Shown piece after piece: positions 1 through 12,160 of a stretch of 64,000 bases of DNA; positions within the stretch are counted from its first letter, which is position 1, and every line of letters begins with the position of its first letter. The notes beneath the pieces are model-generated. The model searched no databases, was not told the DNA's origin, and saw only the letters and a list, made by a program, of their open reading frames with translations. The translations under genes and the position numbers were made by a program. This DNA comes from Azolla pinnata (taxonomy: Eukaryota; Streptophyta; Polypodiopsida; Salviniales; Salviniaceae): positions 117,757-181,756 of the forward strand of contig JBBBWG010022222.1 in assembly GCA_037176905.1 (NCBI GenBank), read 5' to 3'.

Positions 1-320
1 TTCCTGCTTCCTGCTTCTGCTTCCTGCTTCTGCTTCTGCTTCCTGCTTCCTGCTTCCTGCTTCCTGCTTCCTGCTTCTGCTTCTGCTTCTCCTTCCTGCT
101 TCCTGCTTCCTGCTTCCTGCTTCCTGCTTCTGCTTCTGCTTCTGCTTCCTGCTTCCTGCTTCCTGCTTCCTGCTTCTGCTTCTGCTTCTGCTTCTGCTTC
201 TGCTTCTGCTTCTGCTTCTGGTTCTGCTTCTGCTTCCTGCTTCCTGCTTCCTGCTTCTGCTTCCTGCTTCTGCTTCTGCTTCTGCTTCCTGCTTCCTGCT
301 TCCTGCTTCCTGCTTCTGTT
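1..320. repeat. TTCCTGC/TTCTGC minisatellite
   Basis: Uninterrupted array of two related short units, TTCCTGC and TTCTGC, in alternating runs from the window edge to about 320. No coding sense is evident. The array probably continues to the left of the window. Confidence 0.9.
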
Positions 321-389
321 CTTCAAGCTCTGGATCTCGGTCTATGTCGTCTCGCTCGACGCAGAATCTGACAGAAGACGACAGACACA

Positions 390-507
390 GAAGAAGAAGA
401 AGAATGGAAGAAAGAAGAAGAAGAAGGAAGAAGAATCGAAGAAAGAAGAAGAAGAAGAAAGAAGAAGAATGGAAGAAAGAAGAAGAAGAAGAAGAAGAAG
501 AAGAAAA
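390..507. repeat. GAA-rich simple repeat
   Basis: Purine-only (GAA)n tract with GGAAGAAAG interruptions. The Arg/Lys/Glu-rich and Ser/Phe-rich frames through it are low-complexity shadows, not genes. Confidence 0.85.
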
Positions 508-654
508 GGGCGCAGAAAGAAGAAGAACAAAAACAAAGGCGCGTTTTTCCAACGACACGAAAAAAAAAACTCTTCTTCTACTGTTGTGGTTGCTGCTGCA
601 GAAGGGCCAGAAAAACCATAACAGCTTGTGAGAAAAGCTCTGCCAGATCAATTG

Positions 655-820
655 TCGATCGACTCGATCTCGATCCATTGCGTTCGATCTCGATCCGATT
701 GGGTTCGATCTCGATCCATTGGGTTCGATCTCGATTCGATTGGGTTCGATCTCGATCCATTGGGTTCGATCTCGATCCATTGAGTTCGATCTCGATCCGA
801 TTGGGTTCGATCCGATTGGG
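655..820. repeat. About 20-bp minisatellite (TTCGATCTCGATCCATTGGG type)
   Basis: Eight or so tandem copies of a 20-22 bp unit, with variants ending CCATTGGG or CCGATTGGG. The length is close to two helical turns. No gene is associated with it. Confidence 0.85.
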
Positions 821-3800
821 AATCGAGCGATGAATGAATGAGCCCTCGTACCGGAAAAAGAAAGAACAATGTCCGACACGCAACCGGAACGTCAGGGTCC
901 CGACTCGGGTGCGAGCAGAGTAGGAAAAAATTATATAACAAAAAACGCAGTGTACGACCCGGTTCCGGCCTCGAACAGCAGAAAACAGGAACGAACGAAT
1001 GATTGGGGACGATCGTCTCTCTCGGCTCGGCTTAAAGAAAGTTCCGGGGAGGAGGGCTCTTTGCTGCTAAAAAACTCTGTTGTTTGTTTGCTTGCTCCAT
1101 CAACTGCTTGCTGCTACTCGAAGCATCGGAACAGGCTACATATACATATATATATATATAGATAGATATAATGGATGGGATAGACCACCAACTCAGAGGA
1201 AGAATATCCTCTTCGGTCGATGTAGCCCCAGTGTGTTTTCTATATGGATCCAATCATCTGTAACTAACTAGGAACCAATACGTGGCTCGTGAATCTCCTT
1301 ATCGTTTCTGCTTTGCTTGCTTGCTTGCTCACTCGCTCGGTGACGTCCATAAGCCATCAGCCCACCAAGAGAATCGCGAATATTCCCAGTTTGATCTATA
1401 TGACAACTACCTTTTGCTTGACCTTCTTCCAAATCATCTATTATATTAGCCAGGTAATTGCTTCATCGCTCCACAATCCTTCTGTGTTACGATAGCACAC
1501 CTTCTGCTCACCATCGTCTTGCCAAAAATGCTTGATGTGAATCGGATCCACACTTCTTTCTGCAAGTCTTGGAGATGTGACTGGGCCCACGAGAATTCGG
1601 TGACCATAGATAACTTCACGATAATGACAGCAGATGATGCATTTCGAGCATAGTAGCCAAGGAAGGATCTTATGGCACACCGATCATTATCATGGAATAG
1701 AGAATCGAAACCCTTATTACGCAAACCAACCATTGGCTATAAGAGATCACGATGACAAAAATACGAGCAATGGGATGCAAACAAAATGGTAGCATGTGTT
1801 GTCAAGAATTGCATGATTCGTTTGTTTTGACGCAACTTATCACAGTAGTGCGATAAACTTTAAATTCTATTGGCTTCAACTTCTAATCTATCAATTTAAA
1901 TCAATAATTCTCCACTACCGGGTATTCTTCCTCTACACGCGAGTAAAAACATGACAATTAATCTGTTTTATTTTTTAATAGGTCATGTCTAACATCAAAC
2001 ATAATCCTTTTCAGTTTTAATGCAAATAGACGATATTAGAGACAAACTTCGGCACAATACAAACACAAAACAAGCAGATATGTGCATATACCACACGTCT
2101 ATTTCTTGTGATTTTGTTTTTTTAAATCTTATTTCGAATGATTATTTTGTCAAATTTTCTAAATAAAAATATGTTTTGGCCCGTTATTTAAATTTTCATT
2201 ACTTTTTTTGTTTTTGAAGAAAGATTATCATTAGCTATAAACATGTGCCAAAACGGCTATAATAACGAAACACATGCAATTAGCAATTGTTTCAAGAACA
2301 ATTACAATGGAGGAAATAACCGTTTGGGAGGTGAACAGTTCAACATAGGGACACATACTAATAATGAATAAAATGGGTAACTATCTCACTTAGTATCAAA
2401 GCCTTGTCATTCCTTTTACGTGGTCTGAATGACTCTGAATAATATTATAGACTCCCTTTAGGATATGTATGTATAATGTTTTTATCACAAATCTTTGATG
2501 GCCCCTGCCGGGGGGTTTGTTTACCTTCAAACAGCCTTGAGTACCTTAGCGTCTAGATTATCCATAAAGTCGTACTATTAAGTAGCTCCCAAACCAGAGT
2601 AAGCTCCTCGTTTGCTTCTTATACTAGAGAAAAACTTCTAAAGGATTCATTACCAATAATCTTACCGAGACCTTGAACATGTGGATAGAGGAAGATTATC
2701 ATATTTCACTGCTTCTAAAGACAAGGAAGACCAGTTTATTGATTCCCAAGAGACTGTGCAGACAACCTTAAGTCTTGGGAAGATCTAAAGCACATGCTTT
2801 CAATTTGAATCACATACTCACATACCCAGAAACAACGACACAAAGATTTCATACCCTGCCTCACGTTGAGGACATTGAACAAATCTCCCATTTTATTGTT
2901 TTTTCTATCAATAGCTAATTTTTATCATTTATATTATAAAATTTCATATTTTATTCTTTATGAAAACATATTTGACTTTTGTTTCTTTATTTTATTTAAA
3001 GAATTAAAAACTCAGAAGCTAATGACAAATTAAAGCCCTCATTCCGCAATAGTTTTACTTTCTTTAATATTTCTCTCTTGGGTACATGAATAATTTATGT
3101 GTATATGAAGTAAACCCTCGCTTAAGTCCATAGATTGATCTACAAAAGATAGTGTGGACTTAGTGTCACTATGTTTTAGGTTGCCTTAAAATTCTAAATC
3201 ACGTTAGAACTTGAGGCTTGAACTAGAAAAACCAAAGCTTGGATTGTCAAAATGACATTGTGATGGTTCGTTATATTTGGATTGCACATTTAGATCTTAA
3301 TTCTAATATTCTACAATATGTTATTAAACCCTTTATTCTCCCTAATGTTGCGAATGATGTGTGGCCTATCAATGGTATTTCCTCATGCGAGAAAGTACTC
3401 TAAACTCGATCTTTTATATGTTTTATTAATTATCGCTAATCTCTTCCAAAATATTATTGACAACAAATTGATCATTCTATTTTCTTAATTTATTGAACTC
3501 TATCTCAAAGATGACAAGGCTTCAAATTCTTGATTTTGTTTTTGTTTTGTCTATAGCTTGCTCTTTTTTTTTTGTTTCTTACAGATTTCCAATGCTCAAA
3601 TATATACAAAAAAACATGATGGTGAAGTTCGAATTGGAATCTTGACATTAACATTCGTTTTAACATCATAGAAATCAAGAGAAATAAATAAACATTCTTG
3701 ACATTGCCGAATCAATTTCAAATATATTTTCAAACCACATGGTGAGTAATGACAAATGACTATACATGACCTTGGTGTATCAATTTTGAGTACACAATTT

Positions 3801-4330
3801 TGACAAACAATTATCTACCTTTTGAAACAAAAACAAAGAAAAAAAGAAAACAAATAGAAGAGATATCTGTTTGAAAATGGACTGCCCCAAGGTACATTTT
3901 TCTCCATCATGTGTCTTACAACTATCAATAGATAAGGTGGCCGAAAGTGTAATATAATTTTGACCCATTCAGTTTAACCATAATGATATCATTATTACAA
4001 CTTACAAGGACTAGAGAACAATGCCTTTGATTGATTCTCCAAACGACTTATAGATAGCATCGATTAACTATCTTGCATATTTATAAGGAGTACCAAACAT
4101 ACATTAACCTAAATAAACTCTAATGTTGTTCTAATCTGCTCACAAATCTTAATTATATACATGTTACGCTAAATTTGGTTCTACATGCACTCTTATAAGA
4201 AATGTAAACAATATCAAACTTACTAGATTGAATTTTTTCAAGGAAAGACACTAAGTTTACAAAATTTCCATAACTCGCTTGCATACAAGTAACCATGCAA
4301 AACAAATTTGATCATTTGCATTATGTAAGT
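821..4330. other. Intergenic DNA, no gene recognised
   Basis: AT-rich after about 1740, with a short (TA)n tract near 1140-1165. Open frames here are short, and none shows a recognisable domain or a plausible splice partner. The minus-strand stretch 1441-1733 is open in two frames and could be a worn exon, but I cannot assign it. Confidence 0.6.
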
Positions 4331-4340
4331 GCAAATTAGC

Positions 4341-4485
4341 ATGATCTATCCATCCATGCATTATTTAGGCTCTGACCAATCGATCGATCATCGGCTCGTG
4401 ATCATCGATTTGCACGATCTACATTCCATCCACCCAATATTTCGGCGACCAATCAATAGATCATTCGGCTCATGATCATCTATAT
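4341..4485. repeat. Imperfect tandem duplication, period about 72 bp
   Basis: Two adjacent diverged copies share the order GATCTA..CCATCCA..ATTT..GACCAATC..GATCAT..GGCTC.TGATCATC. The first starts near 4341 and the second near 4413. Confidence 0.65.
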
Positions 4486-5130
4486 CCAAGGTTTATCCGC
4501 CATTTTGGCAGTAGGAAAAACCTACACACTACAACTATATCACAGGCTAGTCTGAGAGCGGAATAATCTGTGATCAGCCACGAGGACTTGATTTTAATGA
4601 CTCCGCGCAGGTGCTGATCATAACTTATCCTTATATGGATTTTTTACCGGACCAAGCCTCTGATCGCACCATAATATAATTAGAGCTTATGCACAATTAT
4701 GTACCAGTGATCATCAACTGCGCCCTGCTAGATGCTGTTTGGATTTGATCATCGATCTGCCAAGGATGATTAATAGAACCTTAGAGAAGCTGTGGATCAA
4801 AAGCATATCTATATAATATATAATAGTCGAAGACTCGACACAACTTGCGACTACGATGGAAGGAGCTGCAGCTTATACTAGGATTACTGGGGCTGATGCT
4901 GATCATGCGGCGCGGATGACGACGTGAGCGCGAACAGGGCAGCTGCGCTCTGCAGCTCATCATGCTCGAGCGAATGCTGTTCATCATGATCCTTCACCGA
5001 CGATTCGGCACTGTACTCGCATCGATTAATCCCAATGCAAGCAAACAAACACACATATCGATCATCAGCTGCGCCATTGATCCTCCCTGCTTAAAAACCC
5101 TAAACCCTAAGCTCCCAAACCCACCTCGAG

Positions 5131-5290
5131 TCGAGGTATATATATATAATTCCTAATCATTCAAACCCTAAACCCTACTAGACACAGCCTAATTAGAGAC
5201 CACGTCGAGGTATATTATGTATATATAATCCCTAATCATTCAAGCCCTAAACCCTACTAGACACAGCCTAATTAGAGACGTCGATGTATA
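5131..5290. repeat. Tandem duplication of about 79 bp with telomere-like CCCTAAACCCTA
   Basis: Two copies of TCGAGGTATAT..CCTAATCATTCAA[A/G]CCCTAAACCCTACTAGACACAGCCTAATTAGAGAC, starting at about 5131 and 5205. Each holds a short stretch of the plant telomere motif. A third partial CCCTAAACCCTAA lies at 5098-5110. Confidence 0.8.
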
Positions 5291-5512
5291 TAAACGGGAG
5301 AATTACCAAGAGACGCCTATCAAATTAGTTCTAAATTACATTTGAACGCCTACCAAAAACAAATTGCATATTAACGCCTACACTTTTAAAATCTTTCCTT
5401 GAGAATTAATTACACCCAATTGGTTCCGTCAATCCTCGTTATTCCCAATCGCCTCCCCCCACTAATTGATCCTAATCGATCCCCTTAATACTACATTCGA
5501 ATGACAAAAAAC
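5288..5512 (-). repeat. Dispersed AT-rich repeat family, copy A (inverted)
   Basis: Starts with GGGAGAATTACCAAGAGACG, the reverse complement of the right end of copy C (about 39860-39885). It carries several ACGCCTA motifs about 40 bp apart and an AAATTGCATATTAACGCCTA segment shared with the copy at 41 kb. No open frame and no clear terminal inverted repeat. Confidence 0.55.
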
Positions 5513-5796
5513 CAGTCAATATTCAAGGAGCAGCTAATTGATCGATAAATGTCGATCGATCGATTTGATGTACAGTTGATCAATTGCAGGTTTGGAGCCA
5601 ATCGATCGATCGAGCGTTGCTAATTTCCCAAACGGGGCGTTCCATTTGTAATTTCTAGTTATAGTCGGCGTGCAATGAGTTTGTGAGGTTTTTCTAGTAA
5701 TTTTGTCTATGTACATGAGAATAATCCCTAATTCTAATTCAAAAACCTGGAAGAAAGGCCCTACTTATAGAGATCAAAGCCTTGATTTCGCAGTTG

Positions 5797-7502
5797 TTAC
5801 CTCGATTCGTATGCAGGCTCCGCTTTGGGTGCGGAGTCGCGATCGTACGAGTGCTGCTGCTGCTGCTGCTGCTGGATGATACTGAGATGATATTGATGAG
5901 CTGCGGTGGGCTCGAAATCTGCGAGCGATCGCGTGTCGAAGCTGGGCCGCACGTCCACATTATTCAAGTTGTTGCTGTTGTTGTTGTTGTTGCAGCAGCT
6001 CATGATGTGCATGTGGCCGCTAACGGAAGCAGCAGAAGCGGCTACTGCAGCAGCACTGGTCGCATCGACGAGGATATGATCATCAAGCAGCAGCTGGTGG
6101 ACAACATGATCCGCAGGCTTCGACTGTGCCAACAATAGGGCATGGTGAGGATGATGATGAGGAAGCAGGGAGGTGGTAGAGCAGGTGGAGACGGCGCTCA
6201 TCATCTGCTGCTGCATGGCGGCGGCGGCGGCGGCGGCGGTTGTTGCTGCGAGGTATTGAGGATCGTAGTGATGAGGAGGGGGAGGGGGATGATGGAGCAG
6301 CTGCAGGTGGGCGTATGGAGCAGCAGCGGCCGGATCACCGAAATAACCAGAACTAGAAGTAGGAGCAGCGCTCAGATCAAGATCGGCCTCCTCCTCCTCC
6401 TCCTCCTCCTCCTCCTCCACCTCCTGCTGCTGCTGCAGCTGCATGCAGTATTGGTACGATGCTAGCCAGTTCACAGTCCCGGCAGAGCTCGCTGGAAGCT
6501 GCTGCTGCTGCTGCTGCCGCACCTGCGCGAAGCCTTGGGCGGAGCTGGCGCTGCTTGGGCTGCTGATGCTAATGCTGCCGGCGGCGGCGCCGGCAAAGGC
6601 GCTGTCCACGGAGGGCGGAGAAGCATGCGGCGGCGGCTGCTGCTGCAAGAGGAGGTGCTGGTGGTGGGGATGATGGTGGTGGGGGTCGAGAAGCAGATCA
6701 TGCGCGTAGCTGCTGCGGCGGCGGCGGCGGCAGCAGCTGTCGGGGGAGTTGAATACGCAGGCGGCGGCGGCGGCGGGGGAGGCGGGGGCGGCAAGCGGAT
6801 CATCGAGCGGGCGCAGGTGGTGGTGGTGGTGCTGGTGCTGGTGCTGGTGCTGGTGCGGGTGGTGCTGCAGCAGCAGCAGCTCATGGGCGGAATCGCGGGG
6901 GTTGAAAGCAGCAGCAGCGTGCAGGGCGAGGTCGAGGTCATCGTGGTCGTGAGGAGGAGGGATTAGATGAGGAGGGGGAATTAGATGAGGAGGAGGAGGG
7001 AGATGGTGAAGGTTTTCGAGGCCGGCGAGAAGGAGAGGCGGAGCGGCGGCGGCGGAAGGGTGGTCGGCGAGGGGGTGGAGAGCCGGGAGCAGGCGGCGGC
7101 GGCGGCGGCGGTGGAGGTGGGCGCGCGCGAGGTGGAGCTGGTGGCGCAGCAGCTGCGCCTGCGCCTGCAGGAAGGCGAGGATGCCCAGGCAGCCGTGCAC
7201 GGGGTCGCGCTCCCGCGCCTCCGCCTCGTACAGGATCGACTTCATGGCGTCGCCGCGCTTGCCCGGCGGCACCTGGCGCAGGATGCGCAGCGTGTTGCTC
7301 ACGCCGTACAGGCGGTGCACGCTCAGGAAGCGCCGCGGCTCCTCCGCCGGGAAGTAGGGCGCCAGCGGGCACTCCGCCGAGCACTTGCGCCGCTGGAACT
7401 TGCACGCCGCGCACGCCGCCGTCGCCGTGTTCGCCGCCGCCGTTAACGCCGCCGTCAACGTTGCGCCGCCGCCTCCGGCTGCTCCTGATCCGCCGCTCTT
7501 CT

Positions 7503-7540
<38 letters not shown>

Positions 7541-7587
7541 GTGCTTGCGCTCGCCCCGCTTCGCTCCGCCCTCGCCTTCTGCTGCAT
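5797..7587 (-). CDS. LOB-domain (LBD) transcription factor, class I, LBD22/LBD27-like
   Basis: Plant-specific DNA-binding factor of 596 aa in one exon. The LOB domain spans roughly residues 58-160. It has the zinc-finger-like CX2CX6CX3C motif (CAACKFQRRKCSAEC), the block YGVSNTLRILRQVPPGKRGD, then DPVHGCLGILAFLQ and a complete LX6LX3LX6L coiled-coil motif, which places it in class I. In my reading the PxYFPAEEP..VHRLYGVSN..AMKSI..DPVHGCLG pattern is nearest the LBD22/LBD27 branch (LBD27 is SIDECAR POLLEN), but this is from memory. I chose the ATG at 7585-7587 because nothing upstream in frame is an ATG, only TTG. The roughly 430-residue tail is made of Ser, His, Gln, Ala, Glu and Asn runs, making the protein two to three times the usual LBD length. 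The gene is very GC-rich compared with its surroundings. Confidence 0.9.
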
Positions 7588-7601
7588 GCTCCCTTCGCTT
7601 T

Positions 7602-7775
7602 GCTTTGCTTTGCTTTGCTTTGCTTTGCTTTGCGCCCTCAATCACGATCTGATCCCTCAATCACGATCTGATGCTTTGCTTTGCTTTGCCTTGCCTCCTG
7701 AAATCGCCGCCTGCTTCCTGAATCACGATCTGATGCTTCGCTTCGCTTCGCTTTGCTTTTGCGACCTGCAATCAC
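7602..7775. repeat. GCTTT pentamer repeat and repeated AATCACGATCTGAT motif upstream of LBD
   Basis: Immediately 5' of the LBD start codon lie (GCTTT)n runs at about 7602-7632 and 7674-7690, and a GCTTC variant at 7735-7755. They are interleaved with three copies of AATCACGATCTGAT, at about 7640, 7659 and 7721. The block would fall in the 5' leader or proximal promoter. A binding role for the 14-mer is only a possibility. Confidence 0.7.
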
Positions 7776-7789
7776 CGCATCCTCATTCC

Positions 7790-8640
7790 TTCCTTCTTCC
7801 CACCCCGTCCTCCTCCTCCTCCTCCTCCGCATCCGTGCGACGACGGCCACCGCCACCTCCGCAGTCTGCTGCTTCCTCCCCCTCCCGCGCGAATCGATCT
7901 CCACTCCATTCCGCACCACTACTTCCTTCCCTTCAAGCTACGCCATCCACGCCCACCATCGCTGCTGCTCCTCTCTCCGTTTTCATCCATCCATGCACTG
8001 TATACTTGCTATCTTGCACTGTCTTCTCCGTCGTGGCGCTTTTGCCCCGGTGCGGCGACGGGGAAACAGAAACACGAAGGGATCGGAGCGAGAAAAGCTA
8101 TGTCGGCGGAGGATCGGCGACCGGGGGGGGGGGGAGGCGAAATCCCGGGAATTTAGAGACACAAAGAGCAAAAAAGTGCAGACGTTGATCGAAGGAAAAG
8201 CTACACACACGCCGCACACACTGCTTGTTCTCTGCTTCTTTCTCTCTGTTTCTTCAAGCGCCCGACGGGAAAAAAGGGCAGATGAAGAAGACGAAGACGA
8301 AGACGAAGAAGAAGAAAGGTGGAAGAAGAAGAAGCAGCTGCGAGATGATCGATGAAAAAACAAACAATTACAAAACTGTACCCCGCAAATTTCACAACAA
8401 TTAATCCAAGGAAGAAAAAAAAGATACCGAGATCAATGACCGCCAAAACGCTACCGCCGCCTCTCGTGTTTTCTTTTTGCCTTTTTTGGATTGCCGCCAC
8501 ATTTAGGCACTTTGCCGCTATATTTGGGGAGGGAAACAAGAGCTCGTGCTCATCTAAACTTGGATTAGATCCGCGAGATTCCTGCCACCTTTCTTGCATG
8601 GCAAAAAACGACAGACGAGGCCGCTCCCCAATCATCCTTA
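7790..8640. other. Low-complexity upstream region of the LBD gene
   Basis: CT-rich stretches, (TCC)n near 7810-7830, a G run near 8125 and GAAGAC/GAAGAA repeats at 8280-8335. No convincing gene and no clear TATA box was found for the minus-strand LBD gene. Confidence 0.5.
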
Positions 8641-11030
8641 TTTGCAGCTCACACGTGATGTCACATCACCAGATCCCATGAACTAACTACTTCTCCCTTG
8701 TCCTCGTCACTTCGATCGATCGGCTCTAATGTCTTCCAGATTCGGAGTCCGATCGATCCGTCGATCGGCTTCAGCTGCAGATCATTGTTGAATCCCAGGC
8801 CTCGTAGACTTACAGACCCGTTTCGAAGCAAAGAGTTAGCAGCCTTCACGATCCGATTTCGTGACTTCGTTCATTAGCATCGCATTCTTCTGTTGTAAGT
8901 AAGGCTTGCGGAATGGCAGACGTTCTACGATCCCAGTTGCTTGCGAATCTGACTAGGAGCCTGCCTGCTATCGTTCTGCCGAGTTCTTCCTGGAACGTGC
9001 TCACCCCATCATCATTTCCTCGTGATCTGGATCGGTGGCCAATGCTCGACCGTGTTTCGCAAACATGACCAACATGCTCGATCATCATTCGATCGTTGTT
9101 CGTTAGAATCGCTGCCGTGAACTGACAGTAACATTGCCAGGCCCCCTGGTAGAGTGCAAGGGACACGACCATAATATAACTATGTAGCAATGACTACGAG
9201 GAGCTAGTGAATAAACGAATTTGAATCGCTTGTGACAACCTTGACAATGCTTTCAAGTGCAGCACCATTACATCCGAGAATAGATCATAGCAAAATGCAT
9301 CAATCTTCGATATGCCTGACATTGGCATGACATGAACTCGCACAACATAAACAAAAATCCTCTCGGGCTTACTGTTGGGAGAGACCGTCAGGTGGAACAA
9401 GGCACTAACTTCAAGCAGTACGTTAGAGATGTTAAGAGGTAGATTAGAACAAAGAGAAGATCAGATCTGAAGGAGGAGATTTTAGATCTGAGGCTGATAC
9501 CTTTTCGGCTTATTACAAATATGGTCCGTTCACTTATGGACAATGTGAACACGGCCATTAGATGCCCGTATTCGACACTTACAACAACCCTAAGCATGAT
9601 TCTACCTTTTTTTGTCTTTTGTCTGCGGATTGTGTGTGTGTGTGTGAGTGAATCAAAGAATACAAAAACTTTCCTTTGCCGTCATATGCATGTTGATGAT
9701 GGTACGCTTCTTTACTCGTGCCTTTGGGGAAACCGAATAAGCACGTAAAATCAGCCCCACACTATCAATATCGGTGACCTTTTTGAGTGTTCATGAACTT
9801 CATCGGATTTTTTTTTTTGTCTTCGTGTTCCGATTGTCGTTAGCGATCATTGCCTCTATTGTGCCAAGCTGGTTTTGAAAAGGACTGCTTCGATTCAATG
9901 GCAAACAATTAGCGGTCAACTAGTTTGTTCGGATCGATTTCTCTTATGATTCTGTTTTCTTGCATGTTTATGAAAAAGGAGCACGAAGGCTTAAACGAGG
10001 ATCTTAAATGTTAACGAATTCCAAGAATCCAAAATGAAATGGCTGATCATTCTGTTGTTTGAGCGACGGAATGCGCTCTTTGATCGAATATACACAACAA
10101 TGGTTAGTCATTACTAATGAGATATGAGAACCAAAGGGTAGTTAATCGAAGATGATTTAATGCCAAGGACTAATCTTAAGTGTAAGCATAGTTTTTTTGT
10201 CAACAATGCATTCGTGCATTTGTAATTGAGTTTAAAAGTATTATTCGAGAATGAAAAAAGGCTCTAAAGTATGGAATGAACCATTTGGTTTTTAACAAAA
10301 TGTGAAAAAATAAAAATAATTATAAAAGTTCGAAATAAATGGGAATAAATGATATCACAACACTATTCTGCATTATCAGTAGGCTATATACTTCACCTTA
10401 AGCACAAATTTTAAAAGCTAGAGTATTACACCTTTGATATCCACTTATCATTCGCATATTCGCATTTGATATTTTCAGCGAGTGCGAATATTACAGTCGA
10501 CGAGTGTAAGCGAGACGGGTTCTAAGGGCGAATAAATGGAAAACCGATTATCCTAGGACTCGAGGACAAACTAGTAGTCGATTCAAGACTTGTGACACGC
10601 GAGGGCATGGCTTTCCTGGTTCTGTCGCAAAACGCTATCGATGCAAATGCAGCTATTAACATTGCCCTTAATCAACCTAGCAAATATCGACCGATAACTA
10701 CCAACTATAACATTACAACGTCGTGAGCTGGACGATTATTTAGCGGTTTCAGCCGAGTGTCCGAAACGCAACTGGAACAGCAACAGCTAGCTATTGGGGC
10801 ACAAAAGAGGAAGCCAGAAAGGGATCTGCATCATCGAGGCAGGTGGGGGGGGGGGGCCGGTTTTCAGGTGAAGGACAACCACCGCATTTAGGGTTTTGCG
10901 TCTGTATGTATTTTTGCATTGTGTCTATCATGTTAGTCGGTAGTTGAGTAGTTGTTGTCAAAGGACGAGGAGTGGTAGGGGCACCAGCCGGAATAACGAA
11001 AACTGAGGGGCAAATTCCAAACATTTACTC
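8640..11030. other. Intergenic DNA, no gene recognised
   Basis: Only short frames without recognisable domains. Contains a G run at 10844-10856 and, at about 10520-10570, a sequence resembling the repeat that fills the intron of the aspartic protease gene. Confidence 0.5.
10520..10572 (+). repeat. Possible solitary copy of the protease-intron repeat
   Basis: GGAAAACCGATTATCCTAGG followed by ACTCGAGGACAAAC resembles GGGAAACCGGTTATCCTAAG followed by GATCGGGGACAAAA in the first unit of the intron array near 43630-43656. The preceding GGGTTCTAAGGGCGAATAAA is also similar. I estimate about 80% identity over some 46 bp by eye. Confidence 0.4.
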
Positions 11031-11067
11031 CAAACTCCAATTCATCGATGCACACCAAATGAATTAG

Positions 11068-11900
11068 ATTCTGAAATTACTAACTTCTATTTAATCGAAT
11101 ACCGTAATGGAATCGATGTGTAAACAACAATAGGAAGTAAAGGGAATTAGTTAATCGCAATAGGAAGTTTATGAATCAATGAACATGAGAAGCGATAGTA
11201 GAGTAATGCGATTAATTGAAGAAAGTTAGAATCGATCAGTAAGAAACGATTAGGAATTAATCGATTAGTGATAAACATCAGGCGTTCACATATTAAATTT
11301 TAGTTTGAGCCGGCGTTAAAATGTAATTAATGAATTTGTTTTTGTAGTTATTCCAACTAAGTTTGATTTTTAATTTTATTTTCTAGGCTACATCTTGGAA
11401 AGTTTTTTTTGCCGATTTAGAGATAATATAAAAAATGCGCGCAGCACCTTTTTCGCGGAGAATAAAATATATAATATTATTTGTCTAATAATTCATCAAG
11501 AAACGTCCAAGAAAATTATAAATTATATTTTAAGGCCTACCAAAACTAGAAATTTACAAATTAACGCGCAACTGATTGATTAACACCGAATCAATTAATC
11601 GTGAGTTCCAAATTAACTAATCTATCAACGCTCAATATTTTTATTACCATCAAATTAACGTATTAATCAATTAATTGGATATTCTAAAGCTACTAACTTT
11701 TATTAATCAAATATAGTTAAGGGAATCGATTAGGATGAGTAGTAGAGAATGATTAGGAAATAAAATTCAATTAACGTTTTACTAACGGAATTAATTGAAT
11801 GTTAATTTTGGGTGGAAGATAAATAGTCATTAATTTGTAATTTCTGTCGGCATTATATTATATTTTATAATATTATCAGTCGTTTTTTCTGGTAATTTCT
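11068..11900 (+). repeat. Dispersed AT-rich repeat family, copies B1/B2
   Basis: Two stretches (about 11068-11300 and 11525-11900) repeat the pattern TTACYAACTTYTATTAATCRAATA..GGGAATCGATTAGGA..AGTGATTAGGAATA seen at 39.3-39.9 kb. They also carry AACGCGCAACTGATTGATTA and AATCAATTAATCGTGAGTTC. The right end, near CGTTTTTTCTGGTAATTTC, matches the right end of copy C. Confidence 0.6.
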
Positions 11901-12160
11901 TTTTTTTAAATGCTCAATAAATTGAACATTTAATGCACGCATTGTTGAAAAAAACAATAGCGTGCGTATTTCGTAGAAACGCTTTTAAATAAATAAATAA
12001 TAGCTATTTATTTATTAATTGCTGACGAAATAGTGGATTTTAATATTTATCGACTGTATCTTTTGTTTTTTAAAAAGAGAAAAATTGCGAAAACGCGAAT
12101 TTCTTTTCCTTCTCACGAGCTCGAAGAGAGAGAGAGGGAGATCAGAATCAGATCATCGCC

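Noticed and set aside
1441-1733. Overlapping minus-strand frames as a gene
   Set aside because: Two frames are open over the same bases, neither shows a recognisable domain, and no splice partners were found.
6142-7446. Long plus-strand frames opposite the LBD gene
   Set aside because: Gly/Val/Arg-rich shadows of GC-rich triplet repeats; the LOB domain is on the minus strand.
7588-7641. N-terminal extension of the LBD protein (MRAQSKAKQSK..)
   Set aside because: It opens with TTG and is coded by the GCTTT repeat; the first in-frame ATG is at 7587.
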